Positions 10,615 to 21,400 of a DNA stretch of 64,000 bases are shown in pieces. Numbering within the stretch: the first letter of the stretch is position 1; every line of letters starts with the position of its first letter. The notes beneath the pieces are model-generated. The model made no database searches and was not told the DNA's origin. It saw only the letters and a program-made list of their open reading frames with translations. Both the position numbers and the translations under genes were made by a program. The stretch comes from Halichondria panicea (taxonomy: Eukaryota; Porifera; Demospongiae; Suberitida; Halichondriidae). Where the stretch lies: contig NC_087381.1 of assembly GCF_963675165.1 (NCBI RefSeq), positions 5,085,378-5,149,377 on the forward strand, read 5' to 3'.

Positions 10615-11969
10615 TTAGTACAACCAGTAGGTTGTACATAGGATTGACAGTGCAGTTGTGTGTGTTTTCAATTATTGCACAAATTTTGACTCGTGTTTAG
10701 ACTGCTCTATTTCTGCAGGGAAGGACCACAGCAAGAAACTGAGTTGACAGATAGCTTAGTTAGCCTTTTATCTGTCTAAATGTGTGAAATTATAGTCAAT
10801 GAATATTCTCATGCATTACTATTGATATTTGAAAAATTGCACTATTTTCATATTTCACCGCGTTTTGTCTGACTGACTAAGTAAGTAAGTAAGTAAGTAA
10901 GTTAGTAAGTAACATTCTTGGAAAGCATTTCCTCCTTGTACAGACATGTTCAGAAGATTCTAGATACAGCCTCTAGTCGACTAGAACCCGGACCATGGGC
11001 GTTTTTCTCAGAATTGCTTTCGCTTCCAAGAGGCAGATGACCTCTCAGGCTCCACTTTTCTTACCTACGCAATTCCGCCATCTTTAAATGACTGCCACAG
11101 CAACGCACATGGCAACTTATGAGATGGGCGTGGCTGGTTAACCGGCTGTGACATCGATCGGTACACAAACAGTCCCTAGTCTAGTCCTTTTCTCCAACTT
11201 CTCTCCATTCTCAACTCAGGTATGCTACTGGCTAGATCTACCATAGGCCTCCATGCTTTTGCACTTTGAAGTATACACTCTAGTATTTAACATGCATAGA
11301 TAAATGAACACTGTAATAAGAATTATGTGTTCATAATTATATTCCAGTCTGCATGGCCTGTCTTCTCTTCTCTTCTTGAACTTCTCTTGCTTCTTGACAT
11401 TCCTCTTAGGCATTTCACATTTCATTATTGAAGAGTATAAAAATACTGCTGTACTGAAAAAGAAAGGGAATCAAACTAAAAAAACATTTGCAATGTGAAC
11501 GTTGCTAGGATTGCCAGGAAAAGAAAAGCGCGAAAAAGCGAAGAAACAAGAAATTCGGCGAGTGCATAACTCCAATCCGTTACAACGCCATGAACATGTA
11601 CAGCCGAGTGGCCTACTGTTGATAATGATTTTAGAATCAAAATACAACTTGGGTAAAAATGAACCGCGAATAACTGAATTCACAATCATCCACCCACACA
11701 TCCAACACTTGCATGTTTGCTCAACACTGTAAGGGAAAACATCACAAACATTATATAGCTTGCAAAAAATTCACTATAATTGTATGATGAAGGGTTGGCC
11801 AGGCAGGAAAAGCACAAAACGAACAAAAAATTGAAACAGTACATGTGAATGAAGTTGTAACGGATTGGAGTTATGCACTCGCCGAATTTCTTGTTTCTTC
11901 GCTTTTTCGCGCTTTTCTTTTCCTGGCAATCCTAGCAACGTTCACATTGCAAATGTTTTTTTAGTTTGA
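10615..11969 (-). mobile_element. Helitron-like element, copy 1 (non-autonomous)
   Basis: Read on the minus strand, it starts TCAAACTA (11969) and ends in a hairpin GTACAACC-TACT-GGTTGTAC whose last C begins CTAA (10618-10615). It lies between host A and host T with no TSD. Joining the flanks restores a perfect satellite unit, CCAGATTTATATATCC. 5'-TC, 3'-CTRR, a 3' hairpin and A/T insertion are Helitron hallmarks. The first 115 bp (11857-11969) recur inverted at about 11471-11584. No Rep/helicase is present. A short ATGGCGGAATTG followed by a splice-donor-like GTAAG (minus strand, near 11083) could be captured gene sequence. Confidence 0.75.
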
Positions 11970-12265
11970 TTTATATATCCATGCCCAGATTTATAAATCC
12001 ATGTCCAGATTTATATAGACCACACCCAGATTTATATATCCATGTCCAGATTTATAAATCCACACCCAGATTTATATATCCATGTCCAGATTTATAAATC
12101 CACACCCAGGTTTATATATCCATGTCCAGATTTATAAATCCACACCCAGGTTTATATATCCATGTCCAGATTTATAAATCCACACCCAGGTTTATATATC
12201 CATGTCCAGATTTATAAATCCACACCCAGATTTATTTATCCATGTCTAATCCACACCCAGATTTA
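11970..12265. repeat. Satellite array, left block 2
   Basis: Regular alternation of ATTTATATATCCATGTCCAG and ATTTATAAATCCACACCCAG units, about 41 bp per dimer. It is more homogeneous than the 10252-10614 block, suggesting recent amplification. Confidence 0.85.
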
Positions 12266-12317
12266 TATTATAATGCCAGTCATGTGATACTCACGTGATT
12301 AATAGCTAGTGCAAAGG

Positions 12318-12363
12318 TAGCCTCGAATCCAGGCCGATTAAAATTGGCCTGGTCTCGAGGCTA
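12318..12363. mobile_element. Minimal 46-bp TAGCCTCGA element
   Basis: TAGCCTCGAATCCAGGCC, a short loop, then the inverted CCAGGCC and CGAGGCTA. GTGCAAAGG is duplicated exactly on both sides (12309-12317, 12364-12372), a 9-bp TSD. This is only the terminal hairpins of the family that elsewhere carries RecQ-like fragments. Confidence 0.75.
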
Positions 12364-12539
12364 GTGCAAAGGAGGCTGGAACCACTTGACCTTAGCTGAC
12401 CCCCACTTGCAAAATAGCTTATACAAGCACAGGCTTGAAGTACATGATTGTCTAGTGACCTTAATTAGCTAAGGTCAACTGGTTCCAGCCTCCTCTGCAA
12501 CCTATTAATCATGTGAGTATCACTTGACTGACATTATAA

Positions 12540-13085
12540 TATAAATCTGGGTGTGGATTTATAAATCTAGACATGGATAAATAAATCTGGGTGTGGATTT
12601 ATAAATCTATAGACATGGATTAATAAATCTGGGTGTGGATTTATAAATCTGGACATGGATATATAAATCTGGGTGTGGATATATAAATCTGGACATGGAT
12701 TTATAAATCTGGACATGGATATAAATTATAAATCAGAGCATGGATATATAAATCTGAGCATGGATATATAAATCTGGAGAATGGATTTATAAACTGATCT
12801 GAGCATAGATATATATATCTTGGCATGGATTTATAAATACAGACATGGATTTATAAATCTGAGTATAGATATATATATATCTGGACATGGATTTATAAAT
12901 ACAGACATGGATTTATAAATCTGAGCATAGATTTTATAAATCTGAGCATAGATATATAAATCTTGGCATGGATTTATAAATCTGAGCATAGATATAATAT
13001 ATCTAGGCATAGATATATAAATCTTGGCATGGATTTATAAATACAGACGTGGATTTATAAATACACACACAGATATATAAATACG
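12540..13085. repeat. Satellite array, right arm (inverted)
   Basis: Reverse-complement form of the left arrays (ATAAATCTGGRCATGGAT units). It ends at ACGGGCAATTTTTTT, which mirrors AAAAAAATTGCCGT at 9621-9631. Confidence 0.85.
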
Positions 13086-13130
13086 GGCAATTTTTTTAAT
13101 TTTGACACATTTGGCACCCCATACGTATCA

Positions 13131-13602
13131 CACTGTAAGTCAGAGTGGAGACAAGGGCAGTATATAATTAACAATACTGGAAAATCTCTCTGGTCTCTTG
13201 TGGCTATTCAGTTCTTTTGACAAAAATCTTCTAAACAACGTACAAGGTGGTGCCTCAATTTGTCTTCATTTAGGATGATGTGATACAAATTGTCTCCTTA
13301 AATTCGTGGTATGCAGCGGCAATAGCAAATAAACCACAGTTGTTGCTGCCACTGCATGTTCTGCTGCTGAATAGAGGCCACAGACAGTAACAACCCATTG
13401 TGTGCTTGTACATTTGGGCGATTTGCAGCTCAGCACTTGGCTCCAGTTTTTTCCCTTGCTACCTTAATTTCTCTTCATTCACATGCATAGGTCTACATTC
13501 TAGCTGTCACTTGCTGTCTACTATATTCATTGCTACCTTGATATACTAACCTTGCTCTTTATCCTGGCTCTTCATTCTAGATGGAAACAGGTCGCATTGG
13601 CG
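13131..13602. other. Gene-free spacer
   Basis: No repeat or gene is recognised in this stretch. Confidence 0.45.
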
Positions 13603-13770
13603 AACAAACTGCAACAGCCTTCAATGTGAGTCAAACTAGCCATAACTCGAGAAAGAAGCTTTATATAGTTTGCTAATCCACGAATCAAAATCCAAGAGAA
13701 CGTGGCTAGAAGCCTATTAGTTTTCGTCGCATTGCAACGGTTGAGCAGTTACAGCTGGAACAGACACATA
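13603..13770. repeat. Dispersed repeat, copy 2 of the 3500-3694 family
   Basis: It shares the block from CTGCAACAGCCTTCAATGTG through GAGCAGTTACAGCTGGAACA with copies at about 3515-3670 and 55965-56120. Here it stops before the CA tract. Confidence 0.65.
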
Positions 13771-14519
13771 GGATTTCCTCGTCCTCCAGATAGCTGCTAA
13801 TAGCTGCTCTAACGCTTCGACTTCCATTAATTGTTAATAGACGATAATTTACGGAGCAAGCGCAATGCGGTTGTTTTCCGTAATTGTTAGCGTTTCCAAT
13901 CCCTCTTCTTCTACTATCAATGCCTTGACCATCTCCAGGTCAATGTAGCTACCTGCTTCGACTCTGAAAACCAAAGGTTTAAAGTGGACAATCAACTGAT
14001 GAAAGAGGCCATATATTACAAGTAATGTAATTCATATTCATGACATGAACTAGAGCACTAAAGTGCAAACCCTCGGCTGGTGATATGATAATACAGAAAC
14101 CAGGGGAGTGATATAATTATAATACAGTGCATGTAGCATGTATGCATGACTAGCACAGCAACTCAATTAAGAGCAATAAAACTAAACTAATGAAAGCACC
14201 GCGGGTGCTGATGCCTCGGTGGAGGTGCCAAAGCTACATAACATAAAACTACTAATAGCTAGCTTTTATACACACATTTATCATGATGAAAATTTGTGCA
14301 TGCAATCACAGGTAAACTCAAATACTGGGTAATGTGATCGACCATGATTGTTGTTAAAAACGATCGATGCCAAAAGTTCAAGTCTAAAATTAATGGCTGC
14401 AAGTTAGCAGAGCCTTGCAGCTCTCTTCTCACTCTTGCAGCTACCAATAGCTAGCGTTCTAGTGCAGAGCTAACTACTAAGTAGAGTAACAACACTCGGT
14501 GAACAAGGTTTGCTACGGA

Positions 14520-14675
14520 CTCTTCTGAAAAGGCATTCTAAGTAAGCAAAACTAGGCATAACTCGAGAACGAAGCTTTATTTTGCAAATCCACAAATAGC
14601 ATGCCAAGAAAACATGACTAGAAGCCTATAGAAACTCTTACTTGCACTTCATTGATCCTTGAGCAGCTGAAATAG

Positions 14676-14712
<37 letters not shown>

Positions 14713-14760
14713 ACAAACACACTACCGTATACCTCGCTTGCGCATGCACACCGAGGCATA
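14520..14760. repeat. Dispersed repeat with CA tract and CGAGGCATAA end
   Basis: It shares AACTCGAGAACGAAGC, ACTAGAAGCCTATAGAAAC, a (CA)n microsatellite (about 14680-14730) and the end ACCGTATACCTCGCTTGCGC...CCGAGGCATAA with copies at 34002-34343 and 59030-59565. Non-coding. Confidence 0.65.
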
Positions 14761-15379
14761 ACAAAGTACATGCATGAGACATGCACTATGGACTGGGATC
14801 ACAGCAAAGAAGCTCTAAGTCTAGGCTCCTGCCAGGCTGGAGAGTAGGATCCAGAGCTTGACTCAGTCAACAACAACCAACCCAGTTACAATTCTACTTT
14901 GACCCTATTCTGGTACGGATCAATTCAGCTGCAAATACATAGTCAAGGCCACGTGTAGCCAACGTGCAAGAACAAGCTTCTTAGCTTTTGCTCGACAGAG
15001 AAGCTTTAACATCAAAATCTGCCACTATTTAAACCAAGATATTGTTGTATGAAGGCTATCCATGCTGTAAACGCAGTGCTGTACCATCCAGGTGAGTAGA
15101 AAAGGCTATCATAAACAAACAAACAGACCAACGGACTACTATACCCGTGGCCGCCCACGCGCGCCTCGGGTAATAATAGGTCTTGGCTGAGATCCAGAAG
15201 AGGGGGGCCCTTTCTAGTCAATCCAGCTCAACCCTCTACTATTAGCACTATACACCATTAATTGTATGCATACTTTAGATATTTATATACCGTGGCTATT
15301 ATGTGTATAACAGCATTATCACCAAAATTCAATGCAGTGCAATAACAGGTCAGCAAACTTGAAATAAATTGAGATTTAC

Positions 15380-15484
15380 TTTTTGGATCACAGTGATGAG
15401 TGATAGCGAGATATTTGACCACTTCCCAGTGTCTACCTTTGTAGGCCAGAGATAGTGGGGTATCACCAGCCTTGTTAACAGGCT
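15380..15484 (-). CDS. Ankyrin-repeat exon (most 3' one seen)
   Basis: A 105-bp exon reading PVNKAGDTPLSLAYKG then HWEVVKYLA, one ankyrin repeat. The acceptor CACAG and the donor GTAAATC are visible on the minus strand. Because a donor follows, further exons should lie below 15372, but none was recognised. Confidence 0.75.
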
Positions 15485-18400
15485 CTGTGGAAAACTATAC
15501 CATTAACAACATGTATAGTAGCTATGATAAACACTTACCGTTTGGATCAACATGTTTGTTGATGAGAGCCTTGACCATCTCCAGATCACCACGGGAACAC
15601 TCAAGGGAGAGAGGAGTGTCGCCAGCCTTATTCACTGCAACTGGGAATACAAACAAATTGTGGATAGTTTTTTTTTACCAGAAATTAACAGCATACACAT
15701 TTTGGGTCACCTGAGAAAGATATTAGTAAAACCAGTAGGTTTTACATAGGATTGGCAGTGGTGTTTAGCAATATTTCAATTATTTTGACTCATGTTCAAA
15801 CTGTTCTATCTCTGCAGGGAAAGGCCATCAAGGAACTGGCTAGATAGATAGTTTATTTAGCTTTTTCTCTCTTTGTATCTCTCATTTCGTAATCCATGAA
15901 CATTTTAATGAATGAATATTGTCATTGTACTATTTCGAAAGTAGTATATCGAAAGTAAGTTTCTTGCCCAGCATTTGCTCCAAGTACAGCCATCTTCAGG
16001 ACATTCTGCACAGGGTTTCCAAACGACTACAACCTGGATTACAAAGCGCTTCTTCAGATTTGCGATTGCTTCCACGAGGCAGATGACCTCTCAGTCTCTA
16101 TTTCTCTTACCTAGACAATTCCGCCATCTTTAATGACTCAGCAATTGTGTTGTGGCCAAATAATAGATAGGCCTGGCTAAGAACTTGAACCGTGCGCTAA
16201 AACGATCAGTGCTGTGCTTTTCCAGAGCCTAAGGTGTTGCTTTTCTTCACACTGTTCAGCTCTAGCTCCCTTTCTCTGTCATTTAACACAAATTCAACAT
16301 ATCAAGCAAAATATTACTCATTATTAGTCCAGAGATATTCGAGAAGATATCTGATTAGTCCTGTCTTCTCTTCTTGAACTTCTGTACTGCCTCTTGACGT
16401 TCCACTTAGGCCACTCCAAGTGATACTCTGGTTTCTGGTCCACCGCCGGCATCAGATTTTATTCAGTCTTGGATTTCTATCTCATTATCTATCTCATTAT
16501 TTCTACTACACATGCGCAGAATGGTCCACATGTGGATATTCATTTGCAAAATAATGAGATTCATAAGGTGAAATTGATAATGACATAATGAGAAAAGCCA
16601 CCCGCCCGCATGCAATTAGAAAAACTTCAGGACCAGAAACCAGAGTGTCACTTGGAGTGGCCTTACATGGATGTCATGATACGTAAATTTATACTTCTGT
16701 ACTGAAAAAGAAAGGGAATCCGACTAGAAAAACATTTGCAATGTGAAAAATTGCTAGGATTGGCCAGGGGAACCACAACAAAGCGTGGAAACAAGAAATC
16801 AGACGAGAGCATAACTCCAATCCGTTACAACGTCATGAACATGTACAATACATAGTATATAGACTGTGTTCCAGATCCATCTACCAGCTTCCATCCACCA
16901 CATCATTCCATGCAGGTCACCAGTACGGTTCGTGCATGTTACTACGCATGGATGGACTGTGTGTACCTGTGCTCAACACTGCATGTATTAGGAACATCAA
17001 TTCATCACAAATCATCATGATTATATGCCCGCACATTCCAAAATGGATGTATAATAGGGATTGGTCATCACCCCACCAGTAAAAAAATTGCGTGGTATAT
17101 TGGCCGGGAAAACATGGAAAACTACCAGTACATGTGATTGACGTTGTAACGGATTGGAGTTATGCTCTCGTCTGATTTCTTGTTTCCACGCTTTTTTGTG
17201 GATCCCCTGGCCAATCCTAGCAATTTTTCACATTGCAAATGTTTTTCTAGTCGGTAATTATATATAGTTGGCCTGAAATGTGGAAAAGTATAGGTGTTGG
17301 TTGATTTATAAAATTTGATGAGAAAGCATGGCAATTAATGGTTCGAATGAGGTTCAGCACTACTATACTTCAGGAGTGAATTGCCTCTGTAGCTAGCTGT
17401 CCTTATGTCATGCATGGCTTGCATGTTGTGAGAACAGTCTCTATAATAGAGTTACCCAAAAGGTCTACAAGTGGACAATCAACTGATGAAAGGAAGCTCG
17501 ATCAGTGTTGATCCAGGGGGACATCCAAGGGAGCAAAGGAATCCCCCCCCCCCCCCTTTCAGTCATTTACAGTTATGTTTCATCTATTCTACTTGTGTCC
17601 ACTCAGAAGCTATAGCTATACTTATTTCTACACTGATCGCACTGCAAACTCTATTATACAGAGATAGGGATTTCCCACATTTATGTGGGCAGAAATTGAG
17701 CCGTAAGTGGGCGTAACCCCTTCGAAATAAATTGCTATACAGTATTCTCATTGAGCAAATCATATTGATAACAATTTTACTATAAAATGTAATTGACCAA
17801 TTCAGTGCGGAAACAATTTGTCAATTAAAGAGATTACCCGGATATATGATTACAGTATAATTAAAGTTTCCTGGCTGAGATCCAGAAGAGGGACACTTTA
17901 ATCCAGCTATAAATTATGCTCCAGATAGTTCACACCGTACCCTTCTAAACAAGGCTATGCAATTATCATAACCATAAACAGTTAATATGAGATTTACATT
18001 TTGTATCACAATGATGAGTGATGACGAGATACTTGGCCACTTCCCAGTGTCCACCTTTGTAGGCCAGAGAAAGTGGGGTATCACCAGCCTTGTTGGTACC
18101 TGTACATGTATATAGGCCATGTACTGAGTGATTGTTTGGTATAAAAAAAAAGAGAGAGGGGTGTCACCAGCCTTGTTAACAGGCTCTGTGGAAAACCACC
18201 ATCAACAAAAAAACAGTCACTGATAAACACTTACTATTTGGATCAACATCCTTGTTCATGAGAGCCTTGACCATCTCCAGGTCACCACGTGAACACTCAA
18301 GGGAGAGAGGAGTGTCTCCAGCCTCATTCACTGCAGCTGTGGATACAAACAAATTGTGGACACGTACTATAGAAAGGTACAATTTCGCAGTACACACACT

Positions 18401-21400
18401 TTGGGTCACACTGATGTTTGAGCAAGATACTTCATGATCAACTATATAACTAGAAGCATGCAGAGCATGTTTAGAGCGAGCGTGCGCGAAATATGTATCT
18501 GCATGCATGGGTTATCAATGCTATAGCCATTACAGCAAAAGAACTGGGTGCAAAGCCTAACAGGAAGATAAAGGTTACCACAACAACTCCTTCTGGACTC
18601 AAGTACAAGAAAGCGTTTGACTTTTTAGTGTGTAATTGCACACATGAATGTGGCCCACACAGTTGCATGTCTGCTTTATGGTGATAGCTCCAGCCCAGAA
18701 ACATCAGCATGCAGGATGATACATGTAGATTCCAGCTCATCTAACAAGGCAACCCTTCTTGATCTGCTCTAACCCCGAAGTTGCATCCAATGATGAGATA
18801 GGTCAGAGTGAAACGTATCTATATCAATTATGAATGAAAGTTTATCATGTTATCAATAATAATTATGGCCCAACATTAATTTTACACAGCATGGGGAAAG
18901 ATGTGTCCTAAAAGGAGGAGAAGGTTAGGACTGAAGAAAAATGAGCACAATACTGTTTCTTGCTGGACTCAGGTTACAAGGCTTAAAACAAGTATTACCA
19001 TGTACTGTGTGAACAATCCTTAATAAAAGCTGCTCTGACCTGTTATAATGTTGTAAAGGTGCCTGTGTGACTTTAGATACCTCTAACTGAGCTGCTCTGA
19101 CCTGCCGTAGTGTCTGGTCTTTGTGTTGCCAGTCCTGTTAAGCTAGCAGGTTTATTTAGTATCACAAGACACACTAGACAAGGCTTGAAGTGACCTATCC
19201 TTGATGAAACATAGCAAGTAAGCTGCTGTTACCTCCTGCAGGCGTGCCTGTGTGATCTCAGGCTCAGAATGTCCTCATCTGAGCTGCTCTGACCTGCTGT
19301 AGGCATGCATGTGTGTGACCTCAAGAGTCTCTGTATCTTCCTTCGTTGGTGAAATGAGCTAGCTACCCATTAGCCTCGATTCCAGGCCGCAGGGAAAGGC
19401 GGCCTGGTAAACACTGTTTACGCATGCGCCAGAGAATCTTGGTAATCGTAAATTGTAGTATATTTATCAGTATTCTTATTCCGCATTTAGTTGTAAAACA
19501 TTGATATCCGTTTCATTTATAATAATGTCATTGAGAAAAGAAATCTAGTCCAAGTTGTAATGCACCTATCAATGTCAGTCCCCACTACCCCCCTTGCGGG
19601 GCATAGTGGGGACATAGTGGGGTTTTGTTGGGGTTTGATTCAGCAAGTAACCCCGAGGTGCGGGATAGGGTGGGGAATTTGACTTCCTCAATATATATAT
19701 AACAGTAATATCCGGAAAAGTAAAGCACATGCACGCGTGTAGTCAAATCCCGGGGTTGTTAAGTGGGGGTATGGGAGGGGAAGTGGGGATTTGATTTCAA
19801 CCAGGCCCCCTGGCGTGGGGCAGTTGATATTGATGTAAATCAAATCCCCACTAAACCCCGACATAGCCCGCATGGGGGATAGTGGGGACTGAAATTGATA
19901 GGTGCATAATGGCTGCTACCTTCTCTTCTGCTCTCGCGTACGCGTTATCCTGTGTTGGAAAACCAGGTCTAGTCTTGAAAGACAAGCAGCTGGAGGCGTT
20001 GAAGTGTCTGTACGCTGGTGTTTATGTGGGTACCGTACCGACCGGCTATGGCAAGTCCATCTGCTTTCCAGACTCTCCCTTTCTTGATTGAAGTGAAGCT
20101 TGACAGGACCAGTGCACCTCTCTCTGAAAGAAGTGTTGTGATGGTGATTTCTCCTCTTGTTTCTCTGAGTGAAGCCATCTTCAAAGTGTTGGTGTGTCTG
20201 TTCGACGTTCAGTGCCATTCTCTCTGGAAGGAAGCATTGTTGTGACATTTGCCGAAAATTGGTCACAGAGTAAGTACGTGGTATCTGATCCGAGAAATGT
20301 GTTGCCTGAATGTGTTTACAATCCGAGGGACTTGTCGCCCGAGTGTGTATCCATATCCGATCCGAGGGACTTGTTGCTTGAGTGTGTATTAATGGATAGT
20401 GCTTTCAATGGTAAATCTATTGTGTAAATCAATAAGTAGTCCTCACATTATGTTACGTCGCAGCCACTGTACTTATCCACATTTATTTTTACCTACAGGT
20501 TTAACTAATTTCTTATGAGATTGACTTGTCGCCTGAGTGTGTATCCGATCCGAGCCTCAAGTTAATGGATAAATCTACAGAGCTGAGGTTTTACTTAGCT
20601 GTCTCTGTCTACAGTATATAGTATATACAGAGAGGTAGCTCTCCTTTTTCTTTTTTCTGTTCTTTATCGCAGTCGTTCAATAAGATAAAATACTGTTTTA
20701 AATGTTCAATGACATAAAATACGGTAAATAATAAATTAATTGTCCACCCACGCGCCAACAGTAAATACCAGGCCCACTATTGAAGGGGCTGGAGTTGAGG
20801 CTAGCTACCCATGTGCAGCATTTCACGTAGAAGTTGGTAAAGGGTCACAATTACAAAAAACAAATATCGTGCCGGTGTCATAAAATGTTGGGCCCCCCAT
20901 GTTTACACCCCCCAGGGCCTAGAATTTTAATATTTTGGGCCCCCCGGGCCTAGAACGTTAACAGTTTAGGCCCCCCAGGGGTCCATTCTGTTAAAATTCT
21001 AGGCCCCCCAACTGTGAGATTAGGCCCCCTCTTTTCTGCTATCCTTTTCTGCACAGATAGAACAAAGATGAACGAAGTCAAAAAAAGTTATTATGATAAG
21101 GTTAGCTCTATTAGTTGACAAAGCATCAAAGGGACATGCATGCAAAGACTCTGTACTAGCAAAAATGTTAGCTATCATGGAATTCAAAGTGATGGAAGAT
21201 TTACCTTCAAGTTACTCATGCTTATACCTATATAAGAGTTAAATGCTTTGATGCAACTCTGCAATGTTGGATCTGCCTGTAAGACAATCGATGTTGTGCA
21301 TTACAGCTATCGCTATAAAATTATTTGCAACTTCGTGCTAGCTTCGCCATTCCAACTTTCCCAGCAGGACAAAACATGGTATAGCGTTATCCCCCGAACG

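Larger units (their letters stand above)
9586..13130. repeat. Satellite-based giant palindrome, interrupted by insertions
   Basis: The outer arms match inverted: GGGGTGCCAAATG near 9595 and its complement CATTTGGCACCCC near 13110, followed inward on both sides by arrays of a roughly 20-bp unit of the form ATTTATAAATCCATGYCCAG (left, two blocks) or its complement (right). The centre (about 12265-12540) is itself inverted: AGGCTGGAACC near 12373 pairs with GGTTCCAGCCT near 12480. The left arm is cut by a 607-bp TIR element and a 1355-bp Helitron-like element. No gene is seen. Confidence 0.75.
19371..20803 (+). mobile_element. TAGCCTCGA element carrying a RecQ-like helicase fragment (1433 bp)
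   Basis: The left end TAGCCTCGATTCCAGGCC and the right end (minus-strand reading) TAGCCTCAACTCCAG each continue into a GGCCTGGTA block. GCTACCCAT is duplicated exactly outside (19362-19370, 20804-20812), a 9-bp TSD as in Mutator-like elements. Inside are a nested 346-bp MITE (19561-19906) and a helicase 5' fragment (19909-20245). This is one of three such carriers in the window. Confidence 0.8.

Noticed and set aside
10140-10700. Open frames on both strands rich in Tyr/Ile/Ser
   Set aside because: They are the satellite unit read as protein; the same peptide pattern appears on either strand.
11970-13085. Regular repeat arrays that could suggest CRISPR
   Set aside because: Units are contiguous with no unique spacers, have both orientations, and the surroundings are eukaryotic.
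18471-18740. Minus-strand hydrophobic frame
   Set aside because: No splice context, no family resemblance, and strand overlap with intron sequence of the ankyrin gene.
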